Below are positions 47,101 through 62,100 of a DNA stretch of 64,000 nucleotides, one piece after another. The DNA is from Tethya wilhelma (Eukaryota > Porifera > Demospongiae > Tethyida > Tethyidae): the NCBI GenBank assembly GCA_964030475.1, contig CAXIPT010000063.1:1-64000 (forward strand). The letters run 5' to 3'. Position 1 is the first letter of the stretch. Every line of letters starts with the position of its first letter. The notes beneath the pieces were generated by a model, which was not told where the DNA came from, ran no database searches, and was given only the letters and a program-made list of their open reading frames with translations. A program made the position numbers and the translations under genes.

Positions 47101-50100
47101 TTCATTTTTGAAAATTACTATTACGTCAATGAAGGTGTACATAATGCTATAGATAGAGATATTCTGCATAGTAGAAACCTACTCTCTGAATCACTTATGG
47201 GGACAGCTCTGGTAAGAAACACACAAAAAACACAAGTTTGCTAATATAGTATGATATCTCAATACCTGTACTGCTAAATTTGGGTCAGCACCATGTTCAA
47301 GTAGCATTTGCACTATATCAGTTCTCTCAAGTCCACAAGCTAAGATTAGTGGTGTCATGGCAGCCTATATGAATGTAGAAAAAAAAACATACAGTATTAT
47401 TGTATACTCATGCAATGATATATACCTTTCATATAAAAAAGAAAAAAAACACGATATTCTAACACTCCAACATGAAATGGTTTAGGTTTAAACAAATTAC
47501 AGACATTTTGGCATACACCTATACAATGATCACAATGCTTGCAATTCTGGAATAGTTTGAATTATAGTTATGGCACCTGCGTTGTAATGTGTGGCAATAT
47601 AGGCAGAATAGCAGTCAAAGTTGTGATGATCATCATTACTAAGTACTAAGTCTAAGCAAGCTAGAATCTTTTTCTTGAATAGCAGCTTTTTCACTGACTT
47701 CCAGTCTTCTGCCTATCATATCTATTTCAACACAAACAAAAAAACAATCGAACAACCAAGAAGTAGGTATACCTACTTATTTTTAGCTGCTAAACACTTC
47801 TGTGTATCGTTTTTCGCCATTTCTTGGCTGCTTCCACTGTCTTTGTTTGATTATTTTTGACACACCCACTGATCTAATCAACCAGGGACAAATAAATGGA
47901 AAAAGAATACGTACTTCTAAAGAGCTGACGTCAGGCAGTTTGTGTTCTAAATTTGGCACTCTTGCAGTGATCACAAAGAGAGATTTTACATAAAGCGATA
48001 CATCAAAGAAGCTGTCCCTTTGAAGTGGATTGTCTGCCAATGCGGTTTATTTAGTATTGAACGCAAGTAGAGAATAATTTGTACACGTGGCAGATCAGAG
48101 TAAAATCTTTTGTGATCGTGGTAGCTGCTACAGAATGGCCAGCTGAGGTGAAATATGGTTGGTGACAAGGCAATATGTGGTATAAGATCAATGATGCATG
48201 TTCGCATGCTGGGTTAAGAGATTAAGTGCAGAGTTCAATCTTGCATGACTTTGTATCCAATTTGTCCCTGAGGTACTGAGGTATACTATTAATAGAGCTA
48301 GCTAGGGAAACTAAGGATATAAACATTAATTATGTGGCACACATGAGTAAACTGGATCTTGACTATAATTATTCTAACAAACATAATACCTAATATCTTA
48401 TTTTTTGATATGATTATTCCTATGCTTAATAATTATGGTGTTACATTTCCAATGTTTTTATTACACTAGTTAAACACAGGCCAATTAAACATTCTCACTA
48501 AATAGATTAGTACCTTTGTCACCACATTTAAATCAGCATCAAAATCTATTAGCACTTTAACAACATCAGTTTTTCCATTTTGGCAGGCTTGAATTAGTGC
48601 TGTCCTTCCATTCTGTACACAATGGGTCAAGCAATATATAATTTGCAATATCATGATAGTTTTGTTTCCTTTACCTCTGTCTTAGCATTGACCAAAGCTC
48701 CTCGTTTTAGTAGTAATTTCACAATGTCTGTGTAACCTTGCTGACTGGCAGACATTAGGGCTGTCCAACCATCCTAATTAGAGAAAAGCAATCAGTTTAT
48801 ATAATATATAGTGCATTATACGTAGAAACTTGGAAATCATTCCCAGTACGGTAGTACTGGGTACATAGGAATGGCACAGATGGCCCATTAGCGCAATACA
48901 AATATTCACACGACTAACACTGCAAAAACTGAGCGCTTGGCACTAAAAGGCTTCTTAAGCTACTATTTAGCTCTTTCTATCTCTAATGAGCCCTAAAACA
49001 TATGGCCTAAAACCATCGTTAAACTAGCAAATTAAAATACACCAAACCTCCAATTTTTTCCATCTTGTTCTTGTTCTTGTCCATGTTCTTCTTCTATCTT
49101 AATTGGCTCAACTTTTCTCAGAGACTATTCACTTTTAGAAGCTGATTCTTGAATGAACAAACTTGGTTTCTTTGGGGACAGTCGCTTTTGCCATCAGTTT
49201 TTGGTGTCTCTCATTGAGTCCCTAGATACAAGGCAAAAAGTGCCTTCTCCATATGGTGGCCATTAATTTCTAAATCATGCATTATTCATTAGCAAGCTAG
49301 CCTAATGACCCTTTCCATATTCAAGTACAAGTTATTTGGTATTTATTGCCAGCATGCAATGCCCCAAGTTCTGTCCTATCTGCTCATTCTCTGTGTTCAG
49401 TTCTTCAGTAGGAAAGTTATCTTTAGCTAACAAGACACAAATATAATGGACGCCTGGGGGTTCAGAGTTTCAGCTGTCTGAAAGGCATGACTGTACTGTA
49501 GGGCTGTTGGCAAGTTCTCTGCTTGGGCTAAAGAGTAAATTTCACTGATATTGTAAACAAAACAGAACAAACAATTAAATAAAAAACATTAGAAATGTAA
49601 TACAAACATAGGAATGGCCGATTTTGAGAAATTCACTAATTTTGCCAAAATAAAATCCTCACAAAAGTTTCCTGCTTTATAGTATACCTTCATTAGAATT
49701 TCCAATTTTCAGATATAGTGTGAACATGCATGCACAGAAAAATAACTACTAAAACCGTTCAGCATGTTTCACATGTTGAGTGTTAAAAAATAAGGCAGGA
49801 ATAGATTTGGGCACTGAGTAATTCGTGCCGTTGAGATGACACGTATGCATACAGGTATGTCAAAAATGGAACAGTTCATGCTTATTTTTACTGTTACAGT
49901 AATATACATTAGAATAATACCATAATAAAATCAGTACTATATATTATACCATCGTCATTGAATCTATGTCAGCATGTCGGTTTAATAGGAATTCCACAAC
50001 ATCTTTATTTCCTTCCTGACTGGCAGCCATTAGTGAGGTCCAACCATCCTAGTGTATATACATGCATAATTATAGGATTATAACCAGTAGTACAAGTACA

Positions 50101-53100
50101 GTGAGTGCAGGGAAATTGTCTCGTGCAGATTTATGCACATTCAAAAGTAGTGTTCTTAGTCTGCTAAGTCAATCTGATTGTGGCTTAAGCTGATTGCTGG
50201 TAATCATGATCATTCTGTAGTAGTACAGCATGCAGGCTAGTAACTCTCACATCTTCCAGTATTAGCTAGGGTAATGGCAATCAGTGAGTGCTCCAGTGGC
50301 TAGGGTTTTGTGCATACTTTAGCGCTTACATTCACGTGTTTAGTGCATCAATCAGTAAAGGTCATCAAATTCAAATGTATGACCGGAACATACCAAACTG
50401 GCACCATTATGATCCAGTACTAGGATGCTTAATTTGCTGTTATAAATACTCACTCAATTATTAGCTCTGCATGATTACATGCCTCATGCTACTTAAAGCC
50501 TCTTGGCAATTACATAAATGTGACTGAATTTACAAAAATCAACCAGGAGATAGAAATACACAAACTGCGTATTCTATATGGGCTAAAGAATAAAGAATAT
50601 GTATTTGTGGTACAATTTTAGAATAATAATTATTATGCGATAAATCTTCAGGGCCCAAACAATTCATGCATATTTAATTATAGTAATTAATCCTGAGTGA
50701 GTATTTTAACAGTAGTCATTTTGCATGTCTGTTTGTCTATTCCACCAAAATCTCAAGAAAGACAAGTTATATTTTGGACAGCAAAAAATATACTTTTTAC
50801 AAGATTATTCAGATTTATATATGAATTAGTACCATTAATTTTGTAGATAGAGGTGCATTTCTTGAGATATCAAAGGAACAGAGAGACAGACTGACAGATA
50901 GACCAAAAAAATACTACTGCATGTTATCCTCAGTACATGCATTGTATGTGCCGAGGCTTAATAAACTCACCAGTGTACTAGTATTGGGATCAGCACCATT
51001 ATCAAGAAGGCATTTCACAACACCTAAATGTCCATTCTGGCTAGCTGAGATCAGTGCAGACCAACCCTTCTGTATAGCAAAAAACATGCATGAAGGTCAA
51101 GAATTGGTTATATCATTATAATTATCAAAATTACTATAAATGTTGAACACCATCAAGGACATGAAATTGAACACTTATTCTCACAATCACGTGATCAGAC
51201 CTGCCCACTCAAAGAAATTCAAGTGATCACCCTACACATATGTACCATCACTAGATGGTAAACCTTTAAGGTCTGGAATTTATGTTGAAATAAACACAAA
51301 TCATGAATTTTGGTCTCTTATGTGTTTGCACTGTACACAAAACGATTGCATATGTTGTACTCTACATCAGCCAAAGACAGAAAGCAAAAGGGCAAGGCTC
51401 TATATTAGTAAGCAACACTTTATAGCTAAGTGAGACTTTGAAGCTATTTATGGATGTTAAAGGTGGCATGCATGCAGTCACACAGAAGTAATTATTGTAC
51501 CAATTTTTTGGAATTCCAAGCCCAAAATTAAAAACTCAATCTGATTGCCGTCATCGGAATGTAACTATTTAGCACAGCTATGGAGAATCGAGGATTATTT
51601 GTAGATTTAGTATTAAAAGCAGTGCAGTTAGGAAAAGAGTAGTTGCCAATTGGTAAGCTAGCAAACTAGCAAAGAATAATACTAGAGCTTTTCATGAGTG
51701 TTGGCTGTATTTGAAGTGTGTGGAAATCATGTTAACACTGGTCAATATTCTGCCTACACGAAATACACGCACAATATGTCTTCATTACGTCACGTAAGTT
51801 CTAATCTAGGCCTTCCTGTGCAACCGTGCCTATAATAGGCATAAGCACAGTGTGTGTACCAGGCTCCCCTTTCCTGGAGCCTGGGAACGAGGCTAATCTA
51901 ATATGTATACAATCACTGACAGGTACAGAGTATATTGTTTTACGAAAATGAAACAAATATTTCTTTAACTATGCCAAAGTTAATAAATAAAAAAATGAAT
52001 TAACAAACTTAGCATATTCCAACATAATGTCTATAATATAATTATTGCAGACCATCTATACCTCAGTTCTTGAATCCAAACAAGCACCAGAACTTAAGAG
52101 AAGTTTAACGACATCAGTATGTCCATTTTGGCTAGCTTGTATCAGTGCTGTCCTACCATTCTGATTGAAAGTATTAAATAGAGTAGTAATCATAACACTC
52201 ACATAATATTATGCACATGCGCATGCACTACTAACAATTAATTATGCTAATGACATGCTTGTCTTATACATAGACTACAATTAATGCATATATCCCATGT
52301 AGAGTAGATCTCAATATAATGTTCCCGTTCCATTTGCGTAGCTTCAAGTAGCATGTTAAAACTTGGATTGAAGCAGCTACGAGGCTCTAAGCTTGGAAAC
52401 TAAGCAAGAAACCGGTATGAAAAAATTTTATAGCAACAACAGAGAGAGCTTTCACNCTTTGTAGGCATGTTTAGCACGCAATAGTACTATACTCTTATTA
52501 ATCACGCTGTTTTGGCATATTATAAGCATGTTTTTAATGAATCCAAGGCATGACAGAGCTGATGATAGGCTGATGAACAATCACTGAGTCATGTTTATAT
52601 TATGTGAACTTGCCAGCTAGTACAGTGCTAGTACTCTAACTATGATCATTGTTAGTGACTAAGTATTCTCTGTGTAGCCGGTCAGGCTGCCACTACTAGC
52701 CTCCTGGTCCGGCAGGGCATCCGTCCTCATCAGTGGTTAAAATGATAGTAATTGTAGCTAGTATCCTCTGCTGGCTCCACTGTTACTGTACTGGAAACTA
52801 GATTGTCATGTGTGACAATGTATTCTATTGCTAGAGCGCCAAGGGTTAAGCACCTTGGTGCCTTCATTAATTATAGTAATTAATCCTGAGTGAGTATTTT
52901 AACAGTAGTCATTTTGCATGTCTGTTTGTCTATTCCACCAAAATCTCAAGAAAGACAAGTAATATTTTGGACAGCAAAAAATATACTTTTTACAAGATTA
53001 CTCAGATTTATATAGGAATTAGTACCATCAATTTTGTAGATAGAGGTGCATTTCTTGAGATATCAAAGGAACAGAGAGACAGACTGACAGATAGACCAAA

Positions 53101-56100
53101 AAAATACTACTGCATGTTATCCTCAGTACATGCATTGTATGTGCCGAGGCTTAAAAAACTCACCAGTGTACTAGTATTGGGATCAGCACCATTATCAAGA
53201 AGGCATTTCACAACACCTAAATGTCCATTCTGGCTAGCTGAGATCAGTGCAGACCAACCCTTCTGTATAGCAAAAAACATGCATGAAGGTCAAGAATTGG
53301 TTATATCATTATAATTATCAAAATTACTATAAATGTTGAACACCATCAAGGACATGAAATTGAACACTTATTCTCACAATCACGTGATCAGACCTGCCCA
53401 CTCAAAGAAGCCCCACAAGTGATCACCCTACACATATGTACCATCACTAGATGGTAAACCTTTAAGGTCTGGAATTTATGTTGAAATAAACACAAATCAT
53501 GAATTTTGGTCTCTTATGTGTTTGCACTGTACACAAAACAATTGCATATGTTGTACTCTACATCAGCCAAAGACAGAAAGCAAAAGGGCAAGGCTCTATA
53601 TTAGTAAGCAACACTTTATAGCTAAGTGAGACTTTGAAGCTATTTATGGATGTTAAAGGTGGCATGCAGTCACACAGAAGTAATTATTGTACCAATTTTT
53701 TGGAATTCCAAGCCCAAAATTAAAAACTCAATCTGATTGCCGTCATCGGAATGTAACTATTTAGCACAGTTATGGAGAATCGAGGATTATTTGTAGATTT
53801 AGTATTAAAAGCAGTGCAGTTAGGAAAAGAGTAGTTGCCAATGGGTAAGCTAGCAAACTAGCAAAGAATAATACTAGAGCTTTTCATGAGTGTTGGCTGT
53901 ATTTGAAGTGTGTGGAAATCATGTTAACACTGGTCAATATTCTGCCTACACGAAATACACGCACAATATGTCTTCATTACGTCACGTAAGTTCTAATCTA
54001 GGCCTTCCTGTGCAACCGTGCCTATAATAGGCATAAGCACAGTGTGTGTACCAGGTTCCCTTTTCCTGGAGCCTGGGAACGAGGCTAATCTAATATGTAT
54101 ACAATCACTGACAGGTATAGAGTATATTGTTTTACGAAAATGAAACAAATATTTCTTTAACTATGCCAAAGTTAATAAATAAAAAAATGAATTAACAAAC
54201 TTAGCATATTCCAACATAATGTCTATAATATAATTATTGCAGACCAACTATACCTCAGTTCTTGAATCCAAACAAGCACCAGAACTTAAGAGAAGTTTAA
54301 CGACATCAGTATGTCCATTTTGGCTAGCTTGTATCAGTGCTGTCCTACCATTCTGATTGAAAGTATTAAATAGAGTAGTAATCATAACACTCACATAATA
54401 TTATGCACATGCGTATGCACTACTAACAATTAATTATGCTAATGACATGCTTGTCTTATACATAGACTACAATTAATGCATATATCCCATGTAGAGTAGC
54501 TCTCAATATAATGTTCCCGTTCCATTTGCGTAGCTTCAACAAAGCAGAAATACGGGCAAGTAGCATGTTAAAACTTGGATTGAAGCAGCTACGAGGCTCT
54601 AAGCTTGGAAACTAAGCAAGAAACCGGTATGAAAAAATTTTATAGCAACAACAGAGAGAGCTTTCACAGTCAACTTAGCCTAGTAAGGCTGTCAATCACT
54701 CTGTTTGGGTCTTGCTTGCTGTTTCTTGTGGTGTGTATCATCCATGCTGCTGCTAAACTTGTTTGTCAGCCTACTTTTTGCCCTGTGGTGTTGTTCTACA
54801 ACAAAATTGTGCTCAAGCACTACATTTCTAGCATATAGACTTGTCTTCAAGCCAGCAAAAAGATGCCAAGAAAACTAGAGCCATGTGCTTCATTGTCAGC
54901 ACACTGATTCAATATTAAAACGTTACGTTATGCATGCCGTGTTTCTGTTTTACGTAAACGGAACAGAAACTTTATATTGAGGACTACTGTATTTATTTCA
55001 TGGTTAATGCACAGTGTGTGAACATAATCTGCATAGCTAGTATCTTGGACTTAAAATTTTAAGAGGGGAAAAAGGGCTCTACACACTTGTGTCATGTAGT
55101 AACCAGTTAAAGGACAAATTAAGTTGACTTGAACTGAGAGTAATGCTAAAAAGCAGGCTGCAGAGAAAATGACAAAGAGCATAATGCCACTAACAGACCT
55201 ATAAATGCTTTGACTGAAGTGGCTAACTACAACAGCTGATAATTACTACCTTAAGGTATTATTATGCTCTATATCATGCGTATGATATAAAACCATGGAG
55301 CAGGAATGAAACGAAAAGTATAGAAAAAAATTAATTTTAATACAGATATTCAACGACATTATGCATGCCGTGTTTCTGTTTTACGTAAACGGAACAGAAA
55401 CTTAATATTGAGGACTACTGTACTTATTTCATGGTTAATGCACAGTGTGTGAACATAATCTGCATAGCGAGTATCTTGGACTTAAAATTTTAAGAGGGGA
55501 AAAAGGGCTCTACACACTTGTGTCATGTATTAACCAGTTAAAGGACATTTTAAGTTGACTTGAACTGAGAGTAACAGTAAAAAGCAGGCTGCAGAGAAAA
55601 TGACGAAGGGCATAAAGCCACTACCAGACCCATATATGCTTTGACTGAAGTGGCTAACTACAACAGCTGATAATTACTATATGCTCTATATCATACGTAT
55701 GATATAAAATCATGGAGCAGGAATGAAACGAAAAGTATAGAAAAAAAAAAATTTAATTCAGATATTTAACGACATTTGACCTGACTTAATTTCAGAGTAT
55801 AAAGAACTATAGTGTACATGTACATAAACTTACATTAAGCTTTGCATTGGGATCAACACCATGAATAAGTAGAAGTTTAACAGTATCTGCATGCCCTTGC
55901 TGACTTGCAGCCATTAGTGCTGTCCAGCCCTCCTGAATGCAGAAGCAATAATATAATCTGAATTTACTTTACAGCGCTCAGTCATGAAACAAAATTAAAA
56001 AAACCCTCCTGTATATGCATGTATAAAGGAATTAAAGGTTAAGTATCAGGGTAGTGTTCTCATGTAAACATGCAGTCACAAATAATTGTGGTCAATTAGC

Positions 56101-59100
56101 ATTATACTTATTATCACACACTTATAGTGCATTGAATCAGGTGTATTATTATAGGTAGTCTTGTGCCCAGCCTCCCCTCCCCCCCCCCACTTCTCTTTTA
56201 AATTGGGTGGAGGAAAAAAGGGTCTGGCAAAGTTTGCATTATTATGCTACTCGTTCTATTACTGGTCTAGAAATTTCATGAACCGATAATTTATTCATAG
56301 CCTGCTATAACCATGAGAAGTGTATACGCTGAGGGATGCAGAGAGTAACAGCCGTGTAAACAGGCATTACCTGAGCGTATACAGTTTTTGTGGTTAGCAG
56401 GTTATGAATATATTATCGGTCCACGAAAATCATGGACCAGTTAGAATGAGTAGTGCATGTAAACTTTGCCAGACCCTTTTTTCCCTGCCTGATGTAGAAA
56501 AAAGGGGCTGGGCACCAGACTACAATATACGTGTAGCACTTTGAATAGCCTTGTGGTCAGTTGAATATTTTATTTTTATTTTTATTTTTTTCAAGAAAAC
56601 GTTCGTGAAGGAAAAGCCTGGGAATGAGGCTGCTCAGTACACATTGAGCTCTCACGCACTCATGGACACCTGGTACACCCAGTACACTTTAGACATCCAG
56701 TATACCTAGCAAAGTATGAACACTCATTACACCATAGATAACTATAACACAATGAACAGCATGAATCTTCAGTACACCCTGTACATCATGAACACCAAGT
56801 ACACCATGAACACTCAACACCCCCATGCATACGGTACAGCATGCATGGACACTCAGTACAAATTTCTTTCATTAGAGTAATTAATTATAAATATGTATTG
56901 TTATTAACTGCTTTTAACCTTAGTTGTTGCATTCAAATCAGCCTTGATATTAAGCAAAAGTTCCACAATTTCAGTATTTCCTTGCTGACAGGCAGAAATC
57001 ACAGCTGTCCAGCCAATCTTAAACATATATAACATTTATATAATAACAAGTTACAAGAGATCGATATTCATGCATGCAATTACACCATAAATCTCAAAAT
57101 TTTCAACACATCCATTACAAAATAGCAGGTGAGGTTGCATATAATGTAGTGGCCAGTTCAATGAAAACTACATTCAACATGATTTTTAACAAAAATCAAC
57201 ATAAAAAATTCGTGATTTATGGTACTTGCATGGATGAATGATAATCTTACCTCTGACTTCACATTAGGATTGACATTATACTCAATTAGTAACTCCACAA
57301 GTTCCTTATTGCCCTCTTGTGCTGCTATCATAAGTGCTGTATATCCAATCTAAATAAAAACAAAATTTAACACAGACTCATCAGATTCACAGTTAAAACT
57401 AGACTCTCATCTAGATCTTAAAATAAAGAGAGAAATAAAGCCTCATACTTTTTCTTCTTTCATGCACAAGGGAAGGAAAATTAATGTCCTACTTAATCTC
57501 AGTGATTACTGTACATTTATTCTAGCCATTTTGCTTACAGTCATTTTGCCTACGTAACAATTCACCTATACTGGATAGTTTAAATTGAGGCATATTAAAA
57601 GCTAAAATGCATGTCTATGCACGTGGACAAAGATAGGCTCTGGGCCTCAGCCGGCAAGCACTTAGTTTTCATATCATGCTGTGTTTTACACAGCAAGTTG
57701 AAAAATGCTTATAATGAGCTCTGAAAAAAAGAAGAACTTAGATGAAAGGCAAAGTTAATTTGCTAACACTACCCCTTCATATTGCACTTAAGCTACATTT
57801 TCACCATAGCCTTTTATGTATGTAAGTTCAAAGCTTGCAACAAAGGTGCAGGAATACTTAGGCCCTACATGCATATATTGTGATTGGCATTTTCAATATT
57901 ATGTGGATTATGTATGTTATATAATCGTTACTGTAACAGTATCACTTCCAGGTTTTGTATTGCAAATTGTTAAGTAGGCAAAACTGTCCACAAATTCTTG
58001 AGGACTTGATATTATACTACACTGCAATAAAACTAACCATATTTGTTTGATCTACATTAATATTGTGTTCTAGTAGCAACTTTGCAATATCAGATCTTCC
58101 ATTGAGGCTGGCTGCCATCAGTGCTGTCCAACCATCCTATATATTTTTAAAATTGATGAAAACAATTAAAGTACACTATATACAATAAGCAAACCAACTA
58201 TATCGTTATAAATGAAGCTGACAAAGGGTGATTGCTACAAAAGACAGAGATTATGTACAAGAAAGAATTGAATATCCAAACAATGACAATGTATAGGAAC
58301 AATTAACAACTGAAAAACGCAGTCACATAAGATATTAATTACCAATAAACCAAACCTCTTCTATATAACAGATTCTGAATGGTCGACATTTTCACAGCAC
58401 CAGGAAAAAACAAAACAAAACAAAACAACAAAAAAACATTAAGACTTAATTTCTAAAAGATGTAAAAATCCCAATGTCATTCAGACATTTGGTATCAAAC
58501 TGTAACAGCAATAAGGTATTATTGAATTTAACACTCCATAAATGAGAATGATTTAGGGATACAAGTACCGTATAGCGGGAAATTTTCGTGGGGGAAAATT
58601 TTTGCGTTTTCGTCTTGAATAGAAATTCGCGGGGAAAATTTTCGTGGATTGCGTCTCAACTATACGTGACGACCACATACCTTACAAATTTCGTGGGGGA
58701 AAATTTTCGCGGAAAGCTACCAAACCGCGAAATTCGCAAAAATTTTCCCTCATGAAAATTTCCCGCTATACGGTATCAAGAGAAACAAAGAAAATATATT
58801 AATTATTACTAGTGGCATGCAAGCATGGATTGGGATGAGCACGAGCAAGCGCACGGCATGGAGTTCTGCACGTGGTAATAGTCTCGTTGCAGGCTCTCCC
58901 CTATACACTCACTGTGAAAGGGGAGCCTAGTAAGTTATGTGGGAATGAAGCTAGTGCATATTGTTTGTTATAGCACTGGTGAAGGAGCATCGCATATACT
59001 ATAATATTATGGGCTCCTTCTGTACCGGATTTTTAATTTTACGTCTATGAATATCAATCAGTTAACTGTAATTTTATTCATGATAATGGTTACTATGGCA

Positions 59101-62100
59101 ACTAATTGGGAACCCTATATAGTACCTAGATCAAAAATCCAAAACTGCTATTGAATTAAGCTCTAAGTGAAGTAATGGCTGTATATGAGCCACCTAATTC
59201 ATAGCTATTTCAATTGCATGTTTGATTTTCCAGCTTAGGTCTGATTGTCCTTAACTAACCTGAGTGGTAAGACACACATGAATTAGCCTGATTTCTACAT
59301 GAGCATATATTTCAGCTTGATAATTAATTCTTGCTTGCAGCAAAGATTTTTCTGTGTGGCCAGCAAGCTACGTAGCTATAAGCTGCACTGCACTTAGATA
59401 AATTATATCTATGATGCAAGCTGGGTTACTGAGTATCAAGTTCTGGCATAGACTATGGTTTAGGAAGCCCAGCTAGATTTTGCATGCTCAATAGCTAGCT
59501 TACAACAGCTAAGCATTCAGTCTGTGTCCTGAGCTGTTTCAGTGATGCGGCCTAACCTATAGCCTTGGTTCTCATCTCCAGTGAGACTCAATCTTGACTT
59601 TGGAACCTGAAGACAAGGCTAACTTGGGTGCTAGCTAGTTAAGTATGCCGAGGCTTGTGCACTAGCGGTACTTTGATTACAATAATTAGTTGTCAAATAA
59701 TTCTTATACAAAAACACCACTGTTAGCTCATGGAAGCTAATTCTATTGAATCTTTACTGCATTGATAAAATTAACACTTAACATATATACTAACCTCAAG
59801 TTAATTGACAACAGTAACAAAACAACGATAGACAGAATAATGCCAGCATTGATTTGAAATATGCACTACTATATATACCAAAACATTAAATTATGCATTT
59901 CAATAATTAATATAATTATAATAATAATTATTATATATGCCATGAATATGACAAAAATACCTTATCTTCTTCACTTGGATCAAAACCATGAGCAAGTAAC
60001 AATTTAGCAATCTCCAGATGACCCGTAGAAGCTGCTAAAACCAGAGGTGTGTGTTTATGCTGCACAGAACAACAAAAAAAAATTGGTTCACTAGTTGACA
60101 ATGTATTAAAATCAATAATTTTGGTAAACTTATGCTGAACACAAATCAACCCTTTTTAACCTGTAAAGTACACACATTTGTATAATAATGACTTTGTATG
60201 CATTTGGCATGTAACTTTTATTGCTACATTTACACAAGGTGTCTTAATTATCTCTGAACTTAGACATCATGTGAATTAGGCAAAGTACTATTAATGGAGT
60301 TATAAATCAGGAGGGGGGAGCATGGCTGCAGTATAGTTGCTAAACAACTGTAACTTTCACACTTCTGATGCCTTAAGGGCTATGGAGATAACGAAAACTA
60401 AACACATCATGATTGTGAAGAATATGATCTACTTATAGTTGCAGGAGTAGTTAAGCCTTAACCGAATCACGCTATAATGAAATTACTCATCCCGCGGAAT
60501 TAAAATTTTAATTTTTTAGCAGCTACGCCTTCTTTTTATTTTTCTTCTACAAACAAAGATTGCACAAAGCTTTTTATAATATGATGCAATTAAGCAACAA
60601 TCAAGCTAACTATACTGCAAAAAGCGCTGCTTAGTTACGCTTTTGTCAGCATAAAAAAGCTAAAGTACAAAGCTAGGGGGTCGAATTTGCGATGACATTG
60701 CCGAGTGTCAAAGACTTTTTTCTACCTAGGTAACCAGCCTTTCAAAAGCGATGCTATGTATATATTATAGCCTAACTATCCCTGCACCTACGCTGCAAGT
60801 TTCAAGCTTTTCCCTTGAAAGACTTTAGAAAAAACGTCAAACTAAAAGTCACTATCGTGATCGCGATGATTGTGACCTTGATACCCCTTCAAGAGTTTCA
60901 ACTCTAACTTTGTATTTTAGTAGTGAGGTACTTTATCTAATCACACAGGAAGTTTAGAGCTCAAGGTTAAAACGTGCTGTGTAAACAATAGCGCTAGAGG
61001 TCATATCATGCAATTTGTGTGATCCGCATTTAAAGAAAGCAATTTTATCACGCAAAATTGCGTAATTCGCGGGTAATTGGTTAATTGGCTCTTAGATTTC
61101 TCATCACATATTTCCTAGAACTAGGTAACTGTGTCATCTCTCATGCAAAGCCATACATAAGTTCAGCAGTATTGGACATGATTGGGACAATGTATCCTGA
61201 AGATATTGTACAAGTTGCTGTTGTAATGTTTCTGTGACAAAGATATGTAAAGATCTTGGATTTGTAATACTTTTTCCACCATAGCATGCATTATGTAATC
61301 AAACACCAGTCTGGCTTANAGTTATTAGCGTGAATATTTGTATTGCACTAATGGGCCATCCGTGCCATTCCTATGTACCCAGTACTACCGTACTGGGAAT
61401 TACATTTCCAATGTTTTTTTCACTTGTTGGAAAAAGGCATGTCTCAATTTCGGCACATATGCATGACTGCTTCATTTCTATTCTTGATCTCTCATTAAAT
61501 GCAATGACAACAGATAACTTAAAATGGACTGCCAACCTAGAGTTGGGTATAAAAAATTAAGTATATAGTTATGTGCCGAAATTGAGACATGCCTTATTAA
61601 CACACTGCCCGTTCCTATAGCCTCGTTTCCAGGCTTTCCCCTTAATTTATTCATTTTGGTTATTTTAGTGGGGGGAAAGGCTGGTACCAAACATCATGTG
61701 AATGACGAAAGCGGTGCCACCACTTTCGTAATGTGACGTTTACATTGGGAAAAACGTCACGTTACATTAGTGGAAAATTTTTGCACCCACGCATTTTTTC
61801 CCTATCGACCGTACTGGTTGTAAAGAGCGAAGAACCTTGGAATACGGCAGTCATTGGAGCTCAAACTGATGTCTTTCCAGGCACTCATCTTCCGTGGAAC
61901 ATTTATTTACGTAGACCTAGACTGTAAAGATCTATCTACCTGACACTAACTGATGAAACTAAGTGACATGAACAGAAGTGGTTGACAATTGAAAGCTTTG
62001 AAGAGCACAAAGTTTTATTCGCTGTATGCAGTCATAGCACCGGTATATCACAATGACAAACAGCCCTTAAATTGCCATTTCTTGCTCTCGTCTTCGCTCA

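Larger units (their letters stand above)
50674..52455. repeat. Tandem duplication unit 1 (ankyrin exons 12 and 11)
   Basis: About 1.78 kb matching 52867-54667 with only scattered differences. It starts TTAATTATAGTAATTAATCC and ends GAGCTTTCAC next to the undetermined base 52456. Confidence 0.9.
52867..54667. repeat. Tandem duplication unit 2 (ankyrin exons 10 and 9)
   Basis: Second copy, offset about 2.2 kb. It has a 25-30 base insertion near 54540 relative to unit 1. Between the units (52457-52866) lies a segment with AAGGGTTAAGCACCTTGGTG, possibly a retroelement tail. Confidence 0.9.

Noticed and set aside
47783..48040. 85-residue frame between ankyrin exons
   Set aside because: Read from the reverse copy of the 3008-3520 repeat; the other copies are not open.
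54605..54838. 77-residue frame with a hydrophobic stretch that could be a membrane segment
   Set aside because: Lies partly in the tandem duplication unit, is disrupted in the first unit, and has no splice or promoter context.
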